A stretch of 64,000 bases of DNA. Source: a virus. Both the position numbers and the translations under genes were made by a program. Position 1 is the stretch's first letter. Each line of letters begins with the position of its first letter. Location: positions 12,109 through 76,108 of IMG/VR virus record IMGVR_UViG_3300030060_007958; one strand, written 5' to 3'. Positions 18,138-31,500 of the stretch are shown piece by piece. Below the pieces are notes generated by a model. The model did not search any database. It had not been told where the DNA came from and was given only the letters and a program-made list of their open reading frames with translations.

Positions 18138-18524
18138 ATGCCTTATGGATTTTCTCCAAAATTACCACTAACTTATGATAAGCATGATGGACCCTATAGA
18201 CTTACAAAAACTATTAAAGAAATGGGTACCCAAAATTTAAAAATGCTTGTTTTAACAAACCCCGGAGAAAGAATTATGAATCCAGATTTTGGAGTTGGGG
18301 TAAGCAGATATTTATTTGAGCAATCTGGAAATTTTAATAGGCAAGGTTTTGAGTCTAGGTTGTTTTCTCAAACTAAAAAGTATTTACCATATATAAACAT
18401 AACTAATTTAGAAATAGTAGATAACAATAATAATATTATTGGTTTATCTATTACATTTTTTATTGAGTCGTTTATGACAGAAGAAAAACTTTTTATAAAC
18501 CTTGAAGAAAATACACTAATATAG
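18138..18524 (+). CDS. 25: baseplate wedge protein, gp25-like
   Basis: A 128-residue protein of the GPW/gp25 family. N-L-K-M-L-V-L-T-N-P-G-E-R-I-M-N-P stretches over the most conserved part (about residues 33-49), followed by D-F-G-V-G-V-S-R-Y-L-F-E. In T4 and in contractile injection systems, gp25 sits at the base of the sheath, joins the wedges to the central hub and nucleates sheath assembly. The length is typical. The gene lies directly before the gp6-like gene, the order seen in T4-like phages. It is a strong marker for a contractile tail. Confidence 0.92.
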   Translation: MPYGFSPKLPLTYDKHDGPYRLTKTIKEMGTQNLKMLVLTNPGERIMNPDFGVGVSRYLFEQSGNFNRQGFESRLFSQTKKYLPYINITNLEIVDNNNNIIGLSITFFIESFMTEEKLFINLEENTLI

Positions 18525-18540
18525 GAGAAAGAAAAAAAAG

Positions 18541-20334
18541 ATGTCAAAAAAGAAGGTAGCAATAAATTATACAGCTAGAGACTTTAATAGTATTAAGGAA
18601 CAGCTGCTGGATTATACTAAAAGGTATTACCCGGAAACATATCAGGATTTTAGTGAAGCTTCTTTCGGATCTTTAATGATAGATACAGTTTCCTATGTAG
18701 GCGATATGTTGTCTTATTTTGTCGACTATCAGGCAAATGAATCTTTCTTACAAACTGCCTATGAAAGAGAAAATATTATTAGATTATCTAGACAATTGGG
18801 GTATAATTATCAAGATGTCTCCACTGCAACTGGAGAAGTTTTTATTTATGCTTTGATCCCGGCAAATGAATTGGGCCTCGGCCCGGATTCAAATTATATG
18901 CCAATTATTAAATCTGGAACCACCTTATCGGATCAATCCGATAACGGATTCATTTTGACCGAAGATATTAGGTTTGATGACCCAGCTAATGAAGTTGTCG
19001 TTGGTAGGGTGAATGAATCTACTGGCTTGCCAACATCGTATGCTGTTAGAGCATCTGGAAAGATTATTTCCGGCCAATTAGAGGAAATACAATTAGATAT
19101 CGGAGATTATGAAAAATTCTTAAAACTTGAAATTCCAGATACTAATGTGGTAGAAATAATTTCTGTAGTAGATTTGGAAGGAAACGAATATTATCAAGTC
19201 GACAATTTAACTCAAGATATCATTTATAAAACTTTTGCAAATGATGGAGAAAATTCAGACACAGTTAAAGAATATTTGAGACCTATATCAGCACCCAGAA
19301 GATTTACTTTTGAATATGATGGTGAAAATTATTTTTTACAGTTTGGTCATGGATCTGAAGAAACAATAGAAATCAATCAAGTCGCAGATCCTTCGGATGT
19401 TGCACTTCAGATGCATGGTAGGGATTACGTGGCCGATGTCCAAATCGATCCAACTAGGTTGTTGCAAACAGATAAGATGGGGGTATCTCCATCTTCGACC
19501 ACCTTAACAATTGTTTATAGAAAAAATACAAACGAAAACACCAACGCCGCAGCGGGTTCAATAAATAATTTTTCTGATTTAAATATAACATTTAAAGATA
19601 TATTATCTTTGTCTTCTTCTAAAATTTCTTCTGTAAGGGGATCTTTGGAAATAACAAATCAGAATCCCATTGTGGGAAGCTCCGTAAGCCCAACAGCTGA
19701 AGAAATAAAAATAAGAGCACAGGCCCATTTTGCAACTCAAAACCGCGCCGTAACAGAAAAAGATTATGAATCAATGATTTACTCTATGCCTTCCAAATTT
19801 GGATCAATCTCAAGGTGCAATATAGTCATTGATTCTGATGCATTTAAAAGAAATTTAAATGCTTATGTGCTAGGTACAGATAAAGATAATAAATTAACAA
19901 GATTGAATAATACATTAAAAGAAAATTTAAAAATTTGGATATCAAATTATAAAATGATAAACGACACCGTCGACATTATCGATGCAAAAATAGTAAATCT
20001 AGCTATAGAATTTGACGTTGTATCTGATCCAGACTTCAATAGTTCGGAAATATATGGCAAATGCATATCTGTATTGTCAGAAAAATATTCCAAAGCATTG
20101 CAAATGGGAGAACCGTTTTACGTCACTGATGTTTATTTTGCACTAAATAAAATATCCGGCGTAATCGATACAAAAAATGTAAGAATTATTAATAAAAATT
20201 CTTCAAGATATTCATCTACTTCATATAATATAGAATCTAATATGTCAAGTGATGGAAGATATTTGAGGTGTCCTACAAATGTCTGTTTTGAAATTAAATA
20301 TCCAAATGTCGATATTACTGGGGTTATAAGATAA
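18541..20334 (+). CDS. 6: baseplate wedge protein, gp6-like
   Basis: A 597-residue protein resembling T4 gp6 (baseplate J family). The N-terminus Y-T-A-R-D-F-N-S-I-K-E-Q-L and the following F-G-S-L-M-I-D-T-V-S-Y-V-G-D-M-L are the conserved opening of this family. R-A-Q-A-H-F-A-T-Q-N-R-A-V-T-E-K-D-Y near residue 395 is the second conserved block. gp6 dimers form the inner ring of the baseplate that holds the wedges together. The length is close to T4 gp6 (660 residues). The start follows a purine-rich GGAGAAAG site, and the stop overlaps the next ATG (TAATG). Confidence 0.9.
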   Translation: MSKKKVAINYTARDFNSIKEQLLDYTKRYYPETYQDFSEASFGSLMIDTVSYVGDMLSYFVDYQANESFLQTAYERENIIRLSRQLGYNYQDVSTATGEVFIYALIPANELGLGPDSNYMPIIKSGTTLSDQSDNGFILTEDIRFDDPANEVVVGRVNESTGLPTSYAVRASGKIISGQLEEIQLDIGDYEKFLKLEIPDTNVVEIISVVDLEGNEYYQVDNLTQDIIYKTFANDGENSDTVKEYLRPISAPRRFTFEYDGENYFLQFGHGSEETIEINQVADPSDVALQMHGRDYVADVQIDPTRLLQTDKMGVSPSSTTLTIVYRKNTNENTNAAAGSINNFSDLNITFKDILSLSSSKISSVRGSLEITNQNPIVGSSVSPTAEEIKIRAQAHFATQNRAVTEKDYESMIYSMPSKFGSISRCNIVIDSDAFKRNLNAYVLGTDKDNKLTRLNNTLKENLKIWISNYKMINDTVDIIDAKIVNLAIEFDVVSDPDFNSSEIYGKCISVLSEKYSKALQMGEPFYVTDVYFALNKISGVIDTKNVRIINKNSSRYSSTSYNIESNMSSDGRYLRCPTNVCFEIKYPNVDITGVIR

Positions 20335-22529
20335 TGGCTATAAAAAAATATTATGCTGACAAAGACAACACTATAACCAATGCCTTTAAGTCTAACTTGA
20401 CTACTAGAGGCACTGGTTCAAACATGGGGCTTTCTGATATTTTGGAAACTTTTTCAATTTATGGACAGGCAAGCTCCGGGTCAACAGAATTGGAAAGAAT
20501 TCTAATACAATTTCCAGTTAGTGAGATTTCTCAAGATAGGTCTCAAGGTTCCATTCCGGATTCCGGGAACGTTCAATTCTATTTAAATATGTATAATTGT
20601 GTCCACTCCCAGACAACACCTAAAAATTTAAAGTTGGCAGTTCTTCCAATTTCCGGATCTTGGGAAGAGGGTACTGGATTAGATATGGATAATTATTCAG
20701 ACACGACAGGTCAAAATGTTGGATCAAACTGGATAAATGCCGGAAAAGATGATAAGTGGGTTTTGGAAGGCGGAGATTATTATAGTTCTCCTGTATTTTC
20801 TCAAGAATTTCCCAATGGGTCCGAAAATTTAAAAGTAAATATAACTAGCCTAGTGGAAGAATGGATTGCCGGAACCAAGCCAAATCATGGAGTTGGAGTA
20901 CATCTGACTTCCAGTCAAGAAGCCTATTACACATCATACAATCCTCGTGAATCAGTCGAATTTGATCAGCAGGCATTTTTATCAGGTTCCGCACAGAATA
21001 TGCAATTAACCGGACCATCAACTGTATCAATTTGGGTATATCCGGATACGATTGGCTCCAGATACTTACTTTTTTGGCAGAATAAGGACGCAGACACATT
21101 TGGCCGCACCCTTAGAACTAGATCGGACGGAACAATAGCCTATCAGAGAAGCTATACTTCACAATCAACATACTTCTCTACCGAGACTATTTCCGCAGGT
21201 CAGTGGTCACATTTATTAATTACGGACGCAGGAAACAACTCTACGCCATCATTATATATAAATAATGCTTTGGCTAATTGGGACACAGCATCACCCGGTA
21301 CCGGCACAACGCCAACGACAACCTATGACATGTTTTCTATTGGGGGATCCCGAACGGGAGATGCAGCAAACTGGTTGGGAGAAATTGATGATGTGGCACA
21401 TTTTAATAAAGTCTTAACTGCCTCCGAAGTCGCCGAAATCTATAATGGCGGTTGCCCCGCACCAATAAAAGAAACATCTGTTTATGAAAATTTATTAAAT
21501 TGGTGGGTCCATGGAGATGACCCAAGAGATGAAATAAAATTGGGAACACCTCCAACAGAGGCAAGTATATTTGACAGAGCCGGCACATTAAATCTTTTTG
21601 CAACAGGATCCGGCAACATGACTATCGTAACTGGTGCCTGTTCGGGCCAAGACGGAACTATACCTATTAACAGCAACGAAATTATCAATACTTCAGGCGC
21701 AACAGAAACTTATTATACAAAGAAATTTTTTGGAAGAGGGTCAGAATTCTTCTTTAAAAGACCTACTATTGAGGCAGTATGGGATTCTTCCATAAAAGAT
21801 GATAGGGGCAATTTTTACGCAAGCTCATCACTGCTGCCAGCAGAAGAGAACACACGTACAATATATTTATACAACGCAATTAATGGCCGCCTAAGAAATA
21901 TTCCAGAAATTGGAACGGGAGAAATATATGTAAAAGTATATACATCTGCTTCGGCTGGTTCACTATTGACCCCAACAGCAATCACCGGTGGATATGTTTC
22001 TACTGGAATTTACTCCGCATCTTTTGATTTAGACACAACAGAAGAAACAATTCATGATAGGTGGTTTAACAACGGACTATCAACATGTTATCATACTGGC
22101 ACAATTGAAGTTAAAAGCCACCTAGCGTCAAACAACAGCCCTTATCCAAATTATGTTACAAATTTGACGAATTTAAAATCAACTTATTATACATATGAAA
22201 CAAATAGATTTAAATTTTATGTTCGACAAAAAGATTGGAGCCCAACTATTTATACAGTAGCAACCAAGAAAACAGATACCTTAATTATTGAAAGTGGTTC
22301 CTATCAGATCCACAGATTAACGGATGATTTAGTTGTTATTCCATATGATACGGGCAGCACAAAGGGAACAGAAATGTCTTTCGATGTTAGCGGAAATTAT
22401 TTCGATTTAAAAATGGACCTTCTTGAGTCTGGATATTCATATGGAATAAAGGTGTCATATTATGACGAAACCGTCGATAGTTATATCGAACAACCTTATA
22501 TGTGGAAATTCAGGGTAGAAGAAGTATGA
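20334..22529 (+). CDS. tail structural protein with inserted LamG-like domain
   Basis: A 731-residue protein in three parts. Residues 1 to about 200 form a beta-rich domain ending in G-V-G-V-H-L-T-S-S-Q-E. Residues about 205-375 form a concanavalin A-like (LamG) lectin fold: F-L-S-G-S-A-Q-N-M-Q-L, V-S-I-W-V-Y-P-D, G-Q-W-S-H-L-L-I and G-E-I-D-D-V-A-H-F are the usual blocks. From about residue 450, T-Y-Y-T-K-K-F-F-G-R-G opens a second structural domain. LamG folds bind glycans or proteins, so surface recognition is plausible. The lectin domain looks inserted into an older virion protein and is richer in G and C than the flanks. It is coupled to its neighbours by one- and four-base overlaps. Confidence 0.7.
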   Translation: MAIKKYYADKDNTITNAFKSNLTTRGTGSNMGLSDILETFSIYGQASSGSTELERILIQFPVSEISQDRSQGSIPDSGNVQFYLNMYNCVHSQTTPKNLKLAVLPISGSWEEGTGLDMDNYSDTTGQNVGSNWINAGKDDKWVLEGGDYYSSPVFSQEFPNGSENLKVNITSLVEEWIAGTKPNHGVGVHLTSSQEAYYTSYNPRESVEFDQQAFLSGSAQNMQLTGPSTVSIWVYPDTIGSRYLLFWQNKDADTFGRTLRTRSDGTIAYQRSYTSQSTYFSTETISAGQWSHLLITDAGNNSTPSLYINNALANWDTASPGTGTTPTTTYDMFSIGGSRTGDAANWLGEIDDVAHFNKVLTASEVAEIYNGGCPAPIKETSVYENLLNWWVHGDDPRDEIKLGTPPTEASIFDRAGTLNLFATGSGNMTIVTGACSGQDGTIPINSNEIINTSGATETYYTKKFFGRGSEFFFKRPTIEAVWDSSIKDDRGNFYASSSLLPAEENTRTIYLYNAINGRLRNIPEIGTGEIYVKVYTSASAGSLLTPTAITGGYVSTGIYSASFDLDTTEETIHDRWFNNGLSTCYHTGTIEVKSHLASNNSPYPNYVTNLTNLKSTYYTYETNRFKFYVRQKDWSPTIYTVATKKTDTLIIESGSYQIHRLTDDLVVIPYDTGSTKGTEMSFDVSGNYFDLKMDLLESGYSYGIKVSYYDETVDSYIEQPYMWKFRVEEV

Positions 22530-25500
22530 GTATAAAAGATCTTTTTAGTCAAAATAGAAATTATAAAATCTTTTCCGATAGTGATTCGGTAATAAGAAAA
22601 GATGCAGAATCAATAGATAACGTAGCCGAAACAAAAAAGAATCAAAGTTTATTTATTCCTACAGTGGATTTTTCTTTAGCATCGAACTTTGTTAATTATG
22701 GATCTGCAGAATTATATTATTCTGATGCCATCACTAGAATATATGAAGATTATCCATATGATGGATCTTCTAAAGAAAGGGAAGAGTTTTTAAATAAATC
22801 AACTTATCTGGATTTGTGGTTATTGGATAACAAATACCCGCGTACAAACGGATTTATTACTATTTCTGCTACAGGATGGGGATCTCTCTCAACAGCCCCA
22901 GATGCTACAACAGCATACTACGGAAATCCTTCTGATAAAGAGTATATATCTCTTTTTGGAGGCCCTCATACGGCCTCTGACGGCATGATTAATAAAAAAC
23001 TTAGCTCAACTTTCGATGATTCTAACAAGTATGACACTGATATATATAATAGCGAAGGTTTCGTTGGCACTGGTACAAGAGAAAGTAACTTAAAAACAAA
23101 TTTTGATAACGGAGTAACCGTAGAGTTCTGGTTGAAAAAAGAATCTTTTGACAACTCAAAAACGCAAAAGGAGGTTATTTTCGATTTATGGAACAATACA
23201 ACCTCTTCTGCTGCCTCATATGGAAGATTATTATTACAATTAACAGGCACAGCCGGCACATCGCCGTTTATTTTGACAATTCAGTCAGGCACATCAGCAC
23301 CTTATGAAGAAGCCTCTTTTGGGTCTTCTTTGACAACGGCATCTTTAGAAACATTCGGGCATTATGCTTTTAGGGTATATAAAGGAACTGATATGCCCCC
23401 CGAACTAAAAGTGGATATGTATAAAGATGGAAATCTTATTGAATCTAAGGCAGTACCTTCCGCTATTTCAGAAATAACAGGAGCACTACAGGCCAACATT
23501 GGCTCATTGACCAGTCCAGCTGTTTCTTCTTCGGCAGAATATGCAAATCTTGGGTGGGGTAAATTATCTGGCTCGATTGATGAATTTAGATTTTGGAAAA
23601 CAAAAAGAACTGCCGAAGAAATAGGTAGAAATTGGTTCACTCAAGTATATGGCGGAAGCAACACTGACGTTGCTAATACTGATTTGGGAGTATATTATAA
23701 ATTTAATGAAGGTATTACGGGAAATGACTCACTAGACTCGACGGTTCTTGATTATTCCGGAAGAATTACTAACGGCCAATGGACGGGGTATAATACTTCC
23801 GCTAGGTCAACAGAGTCAGCAATGGTTATTTCCAATGCAGCGACTTCAGAATTTAAAGACCCTATTATATATCAGTCACACCCGGATGTGGTATCCTTGA
23901 TTGCAGAAATGCAAACTTCTGGATCAAATTATGATGCAAATAATCATTCATCTATAATGAATAAATATCCAATTTGGATTATCGATGAAGACCATGCCAC
24001 CGGCGGCGACTTAAAAAGGATGACCCAGATCGTATCTAGCTTTTTAGACACATTGCATCTTCAAATACAAGAACTAAATAAACTTAAAGATATCGGATAT
24101 ACAGATAGTGCAAATAAAAACTTACCATTTTCAAATAGGCTATTATTAGATTACGGATTTGTGGCACCTGAAATTTTTGCCGATGCAGATCTTTTAAACA
24201 CGATTATGTCTCGCGGCGAAACAAAAGATTTTAAAGAAACACTGCCAGAAATAAAGAATACTATTTATAAAAATATTTATAATAATATTGTCTCTATTTT
24301 TAAATCAAAGGGAACACATAAGGCTTTTAGAAATCTTATTAGATGTTATGGGATTGATGATAAAATAGTTAGAGTAAATTCTTATGCAAACAATTTAACT
24401 TACGATTTAAAAGAAAACAAAAGATATTCAACAATAAAAAGGAAATTTATTGATTTTTATAGGGCAGATAATTTTTATGGCACAATTTATCAACAAACTT
24501 CATCTGCCAACCCACTTTCTACTTCTTTTATATCTGCCTCTCAAAGTTCCCTTGAAGATTATATTTCATTTACTTTAGAATCAGAAATTATAACTCCAAA
24601 AAAGAGAAAGAGAAATTCTAGAGATTTTTATGCCACTCCGTTTGTAACATCTTCTATCTTTGGTTTCCATACGGCTATACCAGCTACCCCAGCCGATTTA
24701 ACATGGGCATCTACAGATTATGACATTCAGGCTTATGCGATTCTTCCTCCTGATAACGGAAATAATAAGGCAGGATATTTTCTTTTAACAAGTTCATATT
24801 ATGGGATAGAGAAGAAAACATCTCTTATAGAAAATTTATATGATAATAAAAAATGGAATTTGTCGCTTACCTTAACTCCATCTAAAAAAGATGCAAACTT
24901 AGTTTCTGGATCTTCGATAACTGATTACGATATAAAATTGTATGGAATAAATACATATTCGGATGTTGAACAAACAGAATTTACACTAACAGATACCATC
25001 ACAACCAGTGGAGAAAAATTATTAACAGAGCCAAAAAGAATATACGCTGGAGCACACAGACAGAACTTTACAGGATCTGTAATTCACGGATCCGATATTA
25101 AACTTTCTTCTGTCAGATATTGGGTAAATGCCTTAGAAGATTCTGTAATAAAGAATCATTCTGAAAATTCTGATAATTTTGGTTCAAGACACCCACTAAG
25201 GAACGTCCACAACTTTGTAACTTCAATCGGAAACGTCGAAATTCCACAAATAGACACACTGGCACTGCATTGGGCGTTTAATCAAATAACAAGTTCAGAT
25301 GCCGGATCAGGAATTCCTTCAGTGGATGATGCCGGCTTTGATTTATTAGATATGTCATCCGGTTCATCGGATATACAAAGTAGATATAGTTGGCTTGGTA
25401 ATGTAGTGGGCACCCCACATACAGGCCGTGGAGACCTATTTTATCCAAATGATACTAGAATAGTAAATTCAGAATTTATACCAGTTGCGATTCAAGAAAA

Positions 25501-28500
25501 TCCAGAAGTCGTAGGTGCAGATAACACTGTAAAAGTATTGAGTGAGGCAGAGGAACAGCTTTTTAATAGGCAAACTAGGCCAACTACATTTACTTTTATG
25601 GCCGAAAAGAGCATGTATGCCGCCATCAGCGACGAAATATTGAATTATTTCTCGACAATACTTGATTTTAACAATCTTATTGGAGATCCTGTAAATAAAT
25701 ATCGACAAGAATACAAGGCCCTTGGTAAATTAAGATCTTTATTCTTTGAAAACGTACAAAACGAGCCAGATGTTGAGAGATACATTGAATATTACAAGTG
25801 GATTGATGATTCTCTTGGATATATGTTAATGGAGCTATTCCCAGCATCGGCAGATAAGCAGGAAGGCTTAAGAAATATGATAGAAAGCCATATTCTTGAG
25901 AGAAATAAATATTGGAATAAATATCCCACAGTTGATTTAAAGCAAGATATACCAACAGCAGGTATAAGAGGCATTAATGAATTGACGTATAATTGGGAAG
26001 AAGGACACGCTCCAGTAAGTTTATTACAAAATGAGAACTGTTTTTGGTGGAAAAATCGCGCAGAAAGAGATTCGGGCCCTCTTTCTTCCGGAATAAGTGG
26101 CGTAGACACAGCAAGACAAACAATTTTGTCTGTTGCGCTCTCTGCTTTGAACAGAAGTTACTCCAATCCGCTAAAATATACAGTAAAAAGGGAACAAATA
26201 ATATCATCCGGCGTAAATATTGACAACAATATTAAAGAAAACGTCAAAAAATCAGTAATATTTGGAAATAGTGATGGATTATTAATACCTTCGGCAGATG
26301 TGGAGGGGCTTAAAGACTGTTCCGACGACCTAGAGCTTCAAAATAAAAGAAAAGTACCCTTCAAGCTTGAAAATCAATTAGATCTGGACGATTATATGAC
26401 AGGAAAGGGAGATTTACTCTCTCCTTTTGTTGCAGTCTCATCTTCTGTCCAGCAAGGGTACCAAAAGCTAATAAATGACAATTTTAAGGAAGGATTCGGA
26501 ATAACAAATTTGCACAATGACTCATATGTTGAGAATAACGTGCCACTACAGGGCCCATTTACAGAAAAATTTGTTGGAGGAAATCAAAATAGGCATATTA
26601 AACTAAATCAGGGTTCTGACACGGCTGAAAACCGGCCAGAAGCATGGAAAATGGAGGTAAATGCATCTCCAAACACCCTAAAATTCATCCACCAGCCTAT
26701 AAATCAGCCACGAGCCATGCTATATCGAGGCTTAGTTGCAAAAAGCCCACTAAATATTGCCAATATTAAAACCGACACTGGTACTCACGGAGTTGGCAAT
26801 TACAGTAAGATTTATGAAGTGGTGCAAACAGTAGGAAGGACAATAAATAACTCTTCATTTACGAAAGCGGGTGGCTATTCTCCCGATGAAATTCCATCTA
26901 CATACGTCGCCGGCATGGAAGATTATGCAAAACCACAAAGAGGACGCAGCGCACACGTATTTGTTAATAGATTTTCTTGTCCCGGAGACCCAAATACCAT
27001 GGGCGACTCCAATGGAGGCCCCGGATTAGACATTGCAGCCGCCGAATATTCTCTTTATAATGATATAAACTACAGAAACTGGACAGTTAGGGAGCCACAA
27101 AGGTGGCTTTATGCATCTCATGTTAATCAGTTTGGTTTTTATTCTGATTCTTTCGCAAAAGGCAATGGACCTTCAGAAGTAAATTCATTAAATTACAACG
27201 GTACTGCAAGTATATATCAAGTCAACAGAAACACTATTCATCAAATGAAGGATTCTGGATCAACTACAGTAACAGCTTCTGTTTATGACAACTATTATGT
27301 GCAGCACCCGATACCAAGAACCGATTTACAATATTCTTGGCTGACTGCATCTGTTTTGTCTTATGACGCTTTTGGTTACCTACCATATGATGGAGAGGAA
27401 TCTTTGGTAACATTTTCCTCCGCTAGTGATTTTAGATCAAGAAGTAGATTTAGACCAACAGCTGCAGACTTTAAAGATATAAAATTTGGCAGAGACGTGA
27501 CAAAAATGGGAGGGCCTTTCGCGGCAAGTAGTTTTTATTTCACGTTTTTACCAACAGCTTACAATTGGTTAAATTTAAATACTCGCGAGCCACTAGAATA
27601 TATCAGTTCATCATTAGGATTCTCAGAAAACGACACCGATGTCGAGAGTTATTTGAATAGTAAATTAATTGTGGATGGATTGAATGATGACGGAAAAGCA
27701 TCCCTCCTTAACTCTATATTATTAAAAAGGAATGGTCCCTATCAACACCCAACGTGGAAGCAAATAAGAGGATATGAAAGCCCGCTGGTTAAGAAATGGA
27801 ATTATTCAAATCAAACCGCGTACAATCCGTTTGATAAGAAGATAGAAATATCTTCGCTAAAAGTACCAAGCAAATTAGATGAAAAATTATCCCCATCTCC
27901 ATCAAGTATTAGAAAAGTAAAGAGTGATCCTCCCGTGATATCAAAATACGGACCATCGCAAACACAATTGATTTCAATTGTTGGTGATATATCTTCTTCT
28001 ATTAAATTAAATAACACCTTTGGAAATGAAGTAACATTATTCGCAAATAGAGAAATATCATCAGATTTAAATATACTTTCACAGAATGACGAATTTCTTG
28101 AAAATGAATCAGCTCATGCAGCAGTAGTCGGATTATATGCAGATGGTGCCCTAGATGACAACAATAATCCAATAAAATCTATAAAATACTATGCATCTAA
28201 TGAGCAAATTTATCCTAGCTCTATAAACATGTATTCTAGAATTAATAGAGAAAGAGTTGGGTACAAAAACACATTTTGGAAAAATTCAAGAACAGAAAGA
28301 TCAGAACTTGGCACTGAAAAATTTGGTGGAACAAACTCCCAAGGATATTCTGTTTCACAATCCGCTTGGGCGTTAGACACTTCAGAGCAATTTGGTACTT
28401 CTGTCTCCACTTTCGTTGCTTCTGCATCAAACGATGGTAAGGCAGGAGAACTTCAGAACGATTATACTTTCGCCTACAGATTGATCGGGTCAGATTCGGG

Positions 28501-31500
28501 AAGTAGAGCCGACCTCAAGCCGGGACCTATATATAGTAGGAAATTTACTTTAGGACCATGCTTGGCAGCGGTGGATCCATTCGCGACCTATTCTTGGGTC
28601 GCCGGAACGAAAATATCCATCGGCGGCGGCTATTTTATTTATCCAGTTAAATCAACATTATCAGCATATACAACTTATTTATCAACTGAAGAACAACCCG
28701 GAACCACATCTTGGCCCGGTGGATTAAATAATACTCTTGGCCACCTATCTATTTTCGGCGGCAATGCACAATTTCAAGCTCACGAGCAAGCTGGCTACGT
28801 CGACACTGATGGCACCTTTATATCATCTCCATCTAATCCATTTTATGATAAGTACGAACTTTACAATCAGATCATGAGAGTAAAAAATAAGGACATGTCT
28901 ATAATACCAGAATATCGCATTAGTGATAACGTCGAAAAATATTTAAACAGTAGTGATGGATTTCAAACTAAAAATACGTCCTCTTATTCAATATTTGGCA
29001 TCAATAATAGTAATACGGAAACCGTAAATTACACTAAGAATGATGGAAGTACATCAACATATACAATACAAACATCTAGGGAAGCCCCTCAAAATAGTTC
29101 GAACGGTGAATTTTATAAAACTTACTCACACTCTGATTTTATAGAATATTTTGATATTGTGTCAGAAAAACACGACAAATTTGAAGATATGCCAAAAAAT
29201 TTAACTCTTAAATGTAGTGCATTGAAAAAGTTCATAGCTTATGATGGGTTTTACCCCGCAGAAAGAACTTTAGAAATTGGAAAGGCGTTCAAGGAAGTTT
29301 ATAATGATTCTATTGAGGGGGGTGCTACAACCGGCTCATCAGCCTCTGACGAATTAAAGATGAGGCCCATTTTAACACCCCTATTTTCTCCGGGTATTTT
29401 ATACAATACTATTAAATCAGGAATCGCAGTAGATTATCCAATATATACCAGCTCTTATGAAGTTGTCAGGTATGAAGATAACTCTAGTGGTATAACAGAT
29501 TATTATGCAATCGGTACAGCTAGTAATGATATAGGCCAGTGGCACCACAGAGTTCAGTTCGAGGATATATTAAATCCTTCTAATTTGAAGGATATATCAT
29601 TTTTTGATATGGAACCTCACCCATCATGTTCTTTAGGGTCGCCACGAAATGTTTCGCAAATCAGTGTCGGCCCGAAAAAAGAAAATAAATATAATCTTTC
29701 TATTAATAATTTTTTAGCCTCGACAGTCGATTTCTTTTTGGAAGATTCCGAATTGACAAAAATATCAAGCTTGCAGCAGTCTCAATTCAAGTCTGTTAAT
29801 TCTGGATCCTACTATGGCCTTAGAATAAAAATGAGAAGAAGCGCGAGGGGTCAAAAAAGAGAAGATTCTGATTGGCCAACTCCACAAGAATATTTTTCAA
29901 ATGCAAGCACAACTGCGTGGAAATTAAAAATCGTGCCCCTTGCCTCTCAAGCAACAATTGTAGATGAAGACTATAGAATGTTCACTACTAATATGTACTC
30001 TAGGCCATCTTCATTCGGACCTCCAATGGCGGGCTCTGGAAGTTTTGAAGTCTCCTCAAATGATAGAAATTTTTCATACGCGGCACTTTCTTCTTCGAAT
30101 CCGGCGGTCGAAACAACAATTTCCAAGCCACAAAATTGGATTTACGACGGCTTATATGGTTTCAATGTCTCGCACACTCCTCCTTATTATAACGGAGAAG
30201 CTTGGGTAGATATTATTTATAAGCCTACAACTAGTGGCCAGCCAACAATAGATGATATTGAGGCAAATTCAGAAATAGTTTGTTGGAGAATCGACGGATA
30301 TGATTCAGATACTTGGCCATCTGGAGACATCGGCGCATCTTCTTATCCAATGCACAGCGCAAGTGTTAATAATTATGCAATGCAATTAACTTCATCAATT
30401 AATATATTTAACAGATTGTTTATTGAATCTGATGAAAAGCCTTCCGAAAATAGTCCTGCTTGGTCAGTCCAAACAAAATTTGAAACCCCAGTTTTAAACT
30501 TCGGCCCTTTTGGAAAAGCAGATTATTCAGATAATATTGGAGAATCTACTAAAATATGGGATAACGTAACATTACCATATAAAGACAGTACCCCGTGGAG
30601 TGGTTCATCTGGACAGACAACGACACCAATGGGAATGTGGCACCAGTTTGGTACCATTCCTGACGAATTGGAAAATCAAGGAATCTTTTTAGAAGTTGAG
30701 GATATTCCATCAACTTGGCTAAACACCCGCGCCGCACAGGGAGATATCGCTGAAAAATATAATACCGGTCGTGTGTTTCCCTTATCAAATATCGTTGGCT
30801 TCAATAAAGTCAATAATTCAAAAAACATTGGCCGTTTGGCAAAAACAAAAACAATCTCCGAAGCTGTCGTTGCAGTGCCATTCTATATTGGTTTAAAAAG
30901 CGACACTATTACTGATGTAAATAATAAAACAAAGCAGTATTTTAAGTTAAGCTCGACAAAAGGAGATATTGAAAATGAATTGTCGGAGATGAGAGCCTTT
31001 ACAAATAATTTGGAAGACATGAAGCCGGAATTCATCTTTGGAGAAGATCAGCCTGCATTAAAAGAAAATTTCTTAAAAATAAGAGACAAATATGTTTTCC
31101 CGCCAGAGTTCGATTATTTTAGAAACCCAACAACATCACCAGTAGCTATGTATATTTTTGAATTCCAGCATTCGTTCGATAGAGATGATCTTTCATACAT
31201 CTGGCAAAATATAGCTCCAAAATTTGGAAAAGAAAAAGAAATTGCAAATTATTTTGGAGATATAGAAGATAATACTTCAATACAGGAGGCTGTTGTTAGT
31301 CATCAATTATTCACCGAAGGTAAACAAAATCTTGACGATATTCGAGGCCCAAATGGTGAAAAGGTACAATGGATGGTTTTCAAGGTCAAACAAAGGGCAA
31401 AAGCATCTTATAACAAACTGCTTTTAGCAAATAGCGCAGAAAAAACAAAAGTTTCTGAAAATACAATTAACTATAACTGGCCATATGATTATTTCTCTAT

